The translations under genes were made by a program, and so were the position numbers. DNA of 64,000 nt from the NCBI RefSeq assembly GCF_026212465.1, contig NC_080062.1:6655635-6719634 (forward strand), in the 5' to 3' direction. The stretch is from Amaranthus tricolor (Eukaryota > Streptophyta > Magnoliopsida > Caryophyllales > Amaranthaceae). Under the pieces are notes generated by a model. The model ran no database searches. It was given only the letters and a program-made list of their open reading frames with translations, and was not told the origin of the DNA. Shown here in pieces: positions 58,476 through 64,000 of the stretch; position 1 is the stretch's first letter, and each line of letters starts with the position of its first letter.

Positions 58476-61400
58476 CTACTTGGCAGCTTGCTCTATGAAG
58501 GGAATTTTCTTCCAAGTTTCGTCCTCCAACGTGCTACTGTCCAATGGGGGCAATGAAAATGCATTCACTGTAGAGCTTCCACTCCGGATTTCTTTTAAGG
58601 CTCGTAAAGCCGAGAGAGTAAGTTTCATGTACATATTCTCCATATGCTCGATTTCAGGCAAGTCTTTATCGGTAAGCAGGCTTTCTTTGCTTCCGTTACC
58701 AGCGTCTGACGCAGAAGCTTCGTTTGAGATGGTTACGGTTTTTAGGGATGAGTCTTGTGGCTCGTTTTGAGAGAAAAGACGATCTAGTGTAGCTTCACAT
58801 TCTTTTACAAGCTTGGAGATGGTGTCATTTGTGTAGAATGGCTCTTGCAAAACCTTTTGGATGAAGGGCAAGCGTATTAGACTACCACTACGCTTGTCGT
58901 ACTTCTTTAGTATCTTCACTAAACCTGCAAGGAAATAGTGATGTGCATAGACATCAGCAGTATAACTGTGAGATAAGGATATTAATTTGACAAATTCAAG
59001 GAAAATTTACAGAGAAATTGATGCAAACATGACAACTATTTCCCTTGTGACTTGTGATACATCAATAAAACTCCAAAATGAACATAAACTTGTAACTACA
59101 GATTCATTGATCACTCTTAATTTTGTGAGGGGAGAGGGGGGCGACGTTGGGTTATTTAAAAATGTCAGTTTAACAGAAAAACTGCTTAAAAGACGGCCAG
59201 TAAACCAAAAATGAAATTCTGTCAAGCATCGAGGAGAGTAATTATTAGAGCCTAGAGTGCTTAAAAAGAAACTGAGAACAAACCACATGAGGTACTAAAG
59301 TAAAGAAATCAAGACAGCAATCAAAGAATGGCTGGAGTAACTAGACTGAAATTTCAAACACATATTACCTTCTTGAGTTATAAGAAACCAAGAATATTGG
59401 CTTTCGTTAATGAAACTTACAAGAGCAGAAAACATTATAAACGATACAAAGGGAGGAAAACATCGAATTCAACCATCATAAGCAAAGAGATCTAAACACC
59501 AACAAGGGTGGTTCTTAGCCCATTCAAAATTACCAATTTAGAATATTCTCTATTTCAAATTGTTTTTTTTTTGAACTCTATTTCAAATTGTTAATAAAGG
59601 GCTCCATTTTTTTCAATAATTATATATATAAGTAAACAGGTCCTGATTTTGCTCCGCACCTGAACACCAAACAGTCGATGAGCCAAGGAAAATATGCAGC
59701 ATTGTATCAAACAAAACATAGTGGGGAAGTTTAAAGGAATTGATATGTAAGTAATAAAATTCAAAGATATAAGGCAGGAAAAAAGATGATTTAAACACCT
59801 GTATAGTTTAGGGCACTGTAGTTCTCCAACAGAACCATTTCTCCATGAAAATCTACAACCTCCCTTCCAACTCTCATCAGCTCCTCATTCGAGTGCCTAG
59901 CCTCTGCCAACCTGTCTTGTAGCTCCTGCATGATAAACAAAGAGAACTAGTAAGCAGATGAACTAAATTTCATGCAAGACTGTTAAATTAGGCTGGATTT
60001 AATGTAAATGCCAGCATAATAACGGGGAAACACGAGGTGCACACACTTCATAAGCCAAGGAGATATATACCATCCCAAAACCATATGGCCATGGAAAGAA
60101 TGACTCCAATAACTTATAAAGTGTGCACACCATCTTTTAATTTGTCGAACCATCCCAACATAGAGGTCACTTACAAGTAGATTTTTAGTCAGATTTCAAG
60201 CACATTGCATTCAAAAAAAAAATGAAACAAGTTCAGGTCGTGCACGCTTCTGACAAATATTCATACAATACTAACTTCTACAATTCGACTAGGCATGATT
60301 TGTCACATCAAGACAAGCCCAACTTCAAATAACTAGTAAATGAAATGACAAAAAAGAGGAGATCCGCTTTTGGGAATGGATATTCCAAGATCCAAGAAAT
60401 ACTAGATTAACATGTAGTGTGATACTAAATAATATCTCTCATTTTTCTTTCTTTACACAAAGAAGCAAGCACCGAGAATCAAATACATAACGGTCACCAT
60501 ATGAAAATTCTATCAAGGGAAATCATGCTACAAACCTTCCACTCACAATAATACAACACCTGTCTAAAGCAAGGCTAAGGATACGGAAAGGGCATATATC
60601 CAGCAACATCATTTGAAGTAGTCACAAAATTTGAGGCTATTCATGAGTATATGCTGTTTATAAACATTGAACTGAAGATATATTGTTAGAGCTTGACCAA
60701 CATAATCCAAGGTGGACTGTGGATCATAGAAAAATTGCGGATGTCGTAGCAATTGCTGAAAGCCCGAAACAATCACAATGTCGTGGAAGCGGCACCTTTA
60801 TGTGTTATGGCACGCTTTGTGAGCATTGCAATGTGAAATGTTAACATGAAAAATATCCACTTTATCATAAAAATTCAAGTTTTTTAGAACATGTATTTTA
60901 ATTAAAACTTATAATAAATGAATTTAATGCCTAGCAATTCAGAATAACAAATTATAAGGATTGTTACTCCATGTTTTAAAACACAAGTAACAGGAATCTG
61001 CGGAGGTAAGCTCGATATATTATAAAGTGGCCATTATCTTGTACTACTAGGAAATAATAAATCTTCAAATAGTCAAACACAGGCCAAGTTCCATATCCAG
61101 GCATTAATAACTCGTGAATTGATGTGTGCATGGATGAATGCTCCCACATGTTATCATGAAAGGGCCTTTCGAGGGTTAAGGGGTTTCTTTGATCAAAACG
61201 AATACAGAATGCACTTTGATTATTATAAAAAAAAGATGATTTCTCATTCACTAAAGGAACAAGTTAAGTAATTGAAATTCCACTTTCCATAAAGACACCC
61301 TTTTGACACTCTAGAAAATATAAAGCAAAGAGAATATAGATTTATCACTTTAAGAATGTTCTAATCATAAAAGCAACTCAGTAACATTCACATGGAACAG

Positions 61401-63663
61401 GAGCAACCCAAAAAGAATCACATAAAACTAGAGAGAAACAACACTCCTACACTACAAGTCATCACAATTTTCCATCAATCATTAATTGTTACAATCCTTA
61501 TTTTAAGAAAAACTTGATTGATCTGTCACTCCATCATACACCACAACTATATGTTTGACATATTATGTTCTTTCTAAATGCCAAAGATTCCTCTTCGGAC
61601 TCAAAAAACTTATTTGTCTAATTAAGAATCTCACACCAAAGGTCACATGACACTAGCTGGCATCATCTTCATGAGCTCCTACAATTACATTGATGAACTA
61701 CGAAATTTCCCGAATAGTAGAGTCTACAAAGAAAAAGGCTACTTTACCAAAATCCAAAAATAAAGTTAACTCACTCTTCTTTTTCCATTTTGATGTCATG
61801 CATCTTTGAATGTCAACTAAAACATATTGCAACACCTTGCAATAAAAAATTGTTGCAAGTCAAGTTCCACCAATACTTCAACATTGGGAGATATTTTTAT
61901 ACTTAGCTTATCATATCCATAAACATCAACAACATTACACAAAGGTAACGCTTATATGAGTTCATGATAACAAGCTCCTGGCTATATATTCCCCACTTAT
62001 TTATAACTTGTTTTATTTTAAATTCAGACTTTTAATACTTTAGTTGTGTTTTATTTTTAAGTCATTTCAAATTGTTTGATTTGTAATATTTTGAATTTAG
62101 TTTGGCTTGTAATAGTTAGTTTAGGACTTTTAGTTTAGTAGGGGAATGTTAGATCAAGTATTGTAACATTTTTAAAGGAGTCCAACATCACAAGAAAGAA
62201 GACAATTGGGCCAGTAACTTGCGTAAGTTATCAATACAGTGTGAAGACAACAATTACATGGAACAAATAACTACCTTGATGATGGGAAGTTGTGTGTTTA
62301 CATGAGAAAAGTGAAACTTTGTTTCAAAGCCCTGGCATTTCTATCTTCACCTACCTTGTTTCTCAAGCTTGTTTATTTTAAAGGGTCTCTCCCGAACTTG
62401 GAACAAAAAATGCATCCCATTCTTGATAAACATATCTCAACAAGTTCCAAACATTGCAACGATCACTAACATCCTTCAAAACATAAACAAGTGGGTCCTC
62501 AAAATACAAAAAATGATCACACAGCGGCAACTAAAATCACCATGTCCCCTCAACTTCCACAGTTCCACTATTCGATCACATAGAACCACTACGACAATGA
62601 TCCCAAAGTCTTAATCCCAAAATATTTGGGTCGGCTACCTTAATTAATAGATCACTTTGTCCGAGTGAAACCTTTAACTCCATTCATTTAAATTTTCTAA
62701 CAACTCTAACCTTTAAATCGAAATCCTTCATATCCTTTACCAGAATAGAAACATATACTACTCCTTTTCTCCTGGTTGTAACGTGAAGGGCCCTCTTATG
62801 CGAGGATTATAGCAACCCCCCCAGAGTAAACCTCGTAAGAAAGATCCCAAATCATTCACCTAGGTGACAACTTCCTTCGGAGTCACATAATTCAGGAAAT
62901 TTTCGACACGGCAAGGATCCTACAGCCTACAAAAAAACGCTCAAAAACACTTTCCTTCTATAAAAAATGGATGTTGCAAGAAAACAGTAAACGCAACCGT
63001 CACCAATTTAAAAATTCTTCAAGCACAATTAAAAAAATACTTATCTGAACAAAAACTTCCTGATTATAGAAATCAATTATCAATACTATGCCCTAATTAA
63101 AATATGCTGTTTATACCTTTTTGGTAAAGAAGATAAAATCAAAGATTCTCCATACAAAATTAAATAAATAAAAATCAAAGATGACATTTTTAATTGCCGC
63201 CAACTTCTATGAAATAACAATTATAATAATAAAAATGAATAAACTAATATACTACAACTACATGCAATTAAGTATTTCAAATTCTGCAAAATAAATTCAC
63301 TATTCACAATTATATCGATAAAAACCCTAAAAAAATAGTAAAATTCAAGAATTATGAAAAGAAAGGACTTACTTTCCATCGAATAACATACTCTTCTTCC
63401 TTTTCAACAACAAATGTGTTAAATTTATCTATTTCAGCCTCTAAAAGAGCGATAAAATTATTGACTTCATTCAAAACGGAGTCACTATTTTGATCTTCGG
63501 TAGTGAGTTTAGGTCGTTTGAGAGGCTTAGAAGAATCATGATCGCCATTAATGGGGTAAATAAGCTTCAATTGTTTCTTAAGATCTTTGTAAGAAAGAAA
63601 TTTGTCGCGCCAATCAGGAAGAGTTTGCAAGATTAAGTAGCTTAAGATTTTCCAGAACTTCAT
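58476..63663 (-). CDS. SPX-domain protein (SPX1/SPX2 type)
   Basis: Three exons (minus): 63663-63373, 59925-59799, 58924-58476. All phases join, giving 288 codons. The N-terminus MKFWKILSYLILQTLPDWRDKFLSYKDLKKQLK carries the Lys-rich SPX helix that binds inositol pyrophosphates. A linker, then [64 protein letters not shown] and LPFIQKVLQEPF complete the SPX domain. The C-terminal part ends FSLPPLDSSTLEDETWKKIP. There is no RING, EXS or membrane region, so it is a stand-alone SPX protein. Such proteins bind PHR transcription factors when phosphate is plentiful and restrain the phosphate-starvation response, mainly in the nucleus. Intron 1 is 3.4 kb. Confidence 0.93.
62575..62665 (-). mobile_element. 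LINE/SINE-tail-like fragment in SPX intron 1
   Basis: On the minus strand GTAGCCGACCCAAATATTTT then GGGATTAAGACTTTGGGATC resembles a widespread plant non-LTR 3' end (CGACCC...AAATATTTGGGATTAAG). Only this piece is evident. Confidence 0.4.
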
Positions 63664-63702
63664 AGTTTGTTAGAAACAGAAAAGAATGAAATGGGAGGAT
63701 GA

Positions 63703-63754
63703 GAAATTAAGAGAATATTTCGGGGGAAGAAATTATGAGAATATTTCGGGGGAA
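63703..63754. repeat. 26-bp tandem duplication in the SPX leader/promoter
   Basis: gaaatta.gagaatatttcg plus ggggaa occurs twice (63703-63728 and 63729-63754), differing at one base, beginning 40 bp upstream of the SPX start codon. Confidence 0.92.
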
Positions 63755-64000
63755 AAGGAGAAACAAATAGAGTAAAAAAATTGTGGATAAAGAGGAATAA
63801 ATGACTATGGTGGCCTTATTAGATGGTGATGATGATGATTTAATAATTGTGTCTCATGTAGGATTAAAAGGCATTTTTAAAAAAAAATTGTAAGATGAAT
63901 TAACTAATGAATGATATATTTTATAAATGTTTATTTTGTTTTAAAAAAAAACCTACTTATATGATATAAATGTTTGCAAAAGATATCTACTTTTTGACGA
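63755..64000. promoter_or_regulatory. SPX upstream region
   Basis: AT-rich sequence upstream of the minus-strand SPX gene. I looked for the PHR1-binding P1BS motif (GNATATNC) and did not find a clear match in this part; the promoter continues beyond the window. Confidence 0.35.

Noticed and set aside
63664..64000. PHR1-binding site (GNATATNC) expected in an SPX promoter
   Set aside because: The gaatatttcg repeats come close but do not fit the consensus; no site could be supported.

Overview
This window is nuclear DNA of a flowering plant, most likely a eudicot. The evidence is intron-bearing genes of plant families (a GH28 polygalacturonase, a UAP56-type RNA helicase, an SPX protein, a carboxylesterase), AT-rich spacers, long (TA)n tracts, and a dense mixture of plant transposon families. 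Stowaway/mariner ends of the CTCCCTCC type, an RTE LINE with a TCATCA tail and a tRNA-Asp-primed gypsy element would fit Amaranthaceae/Chenopodiaceae (beet, spinach, quinoa relatives). That placement is inference only.

Layout. 1-3.5 kb: a Mutator-like (MULE) transposase on the minus strand that has lost its catalytic core. 4.2-5.1 kb: a single-exon plant-specific gene of unknown function (minus). 5.5-10.7 kb: giant TA microsatellites and a 5'-truncated RTE LINE. 10.7-14.8 kb: a 3.66-kb mariner-like element with TA target duplication. Its dead plus-strand transposase lies inside the intron of a second, antisense two-exon reading frame, which is the most unusual structure I found. 15-20 kb: gene-free DNA with SINEs, including a tRNA-Cys head joined to an RTE-like tail. 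20.5-33.5 kb: one polygalacturonase gene (plus) swollen by a full-length Ty1-copia element in intron 2 and mariner/Stowaway elements in intron 8, with an LTR-LTR remnant just upstream. 33.6-36.3 kb: two nested long-TIR MULE/fold-back elements, both with 9-bp target duplications.

37.9-49.5 kb: a complete 11-coding-exon UAP56/RH15/RH56 helicase (minus, 427 aa) whose 5.9-kb seventh coding intron hosts a 4.03-kb PIF/Harbinger element nested in an older element. 50-56 kb: a gag-only gypsy element containing a Cassandra-type solo LTR with 5S rRNA homology, flanked by copia debris. 56.5-57.5 kb: an intact carboxylesterase (minus). 57.8 kb: tRNA-Arg(CCT) (minus). 58.5-63.7 kb: an intact three-exon SPX gene (minus).

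The host genes do not form one pathway. They are independent housekeeping and physiological genes: cell-wall pectin hydrolysis, mRNA splicing/export, ester hydrolysis and phosphate signalling. The main story is how intron-rich genes have kept coding capacity while absorbing many transposons. Exon boundaries were set by reading splice sites and checking phase by hand; no homology search was run.
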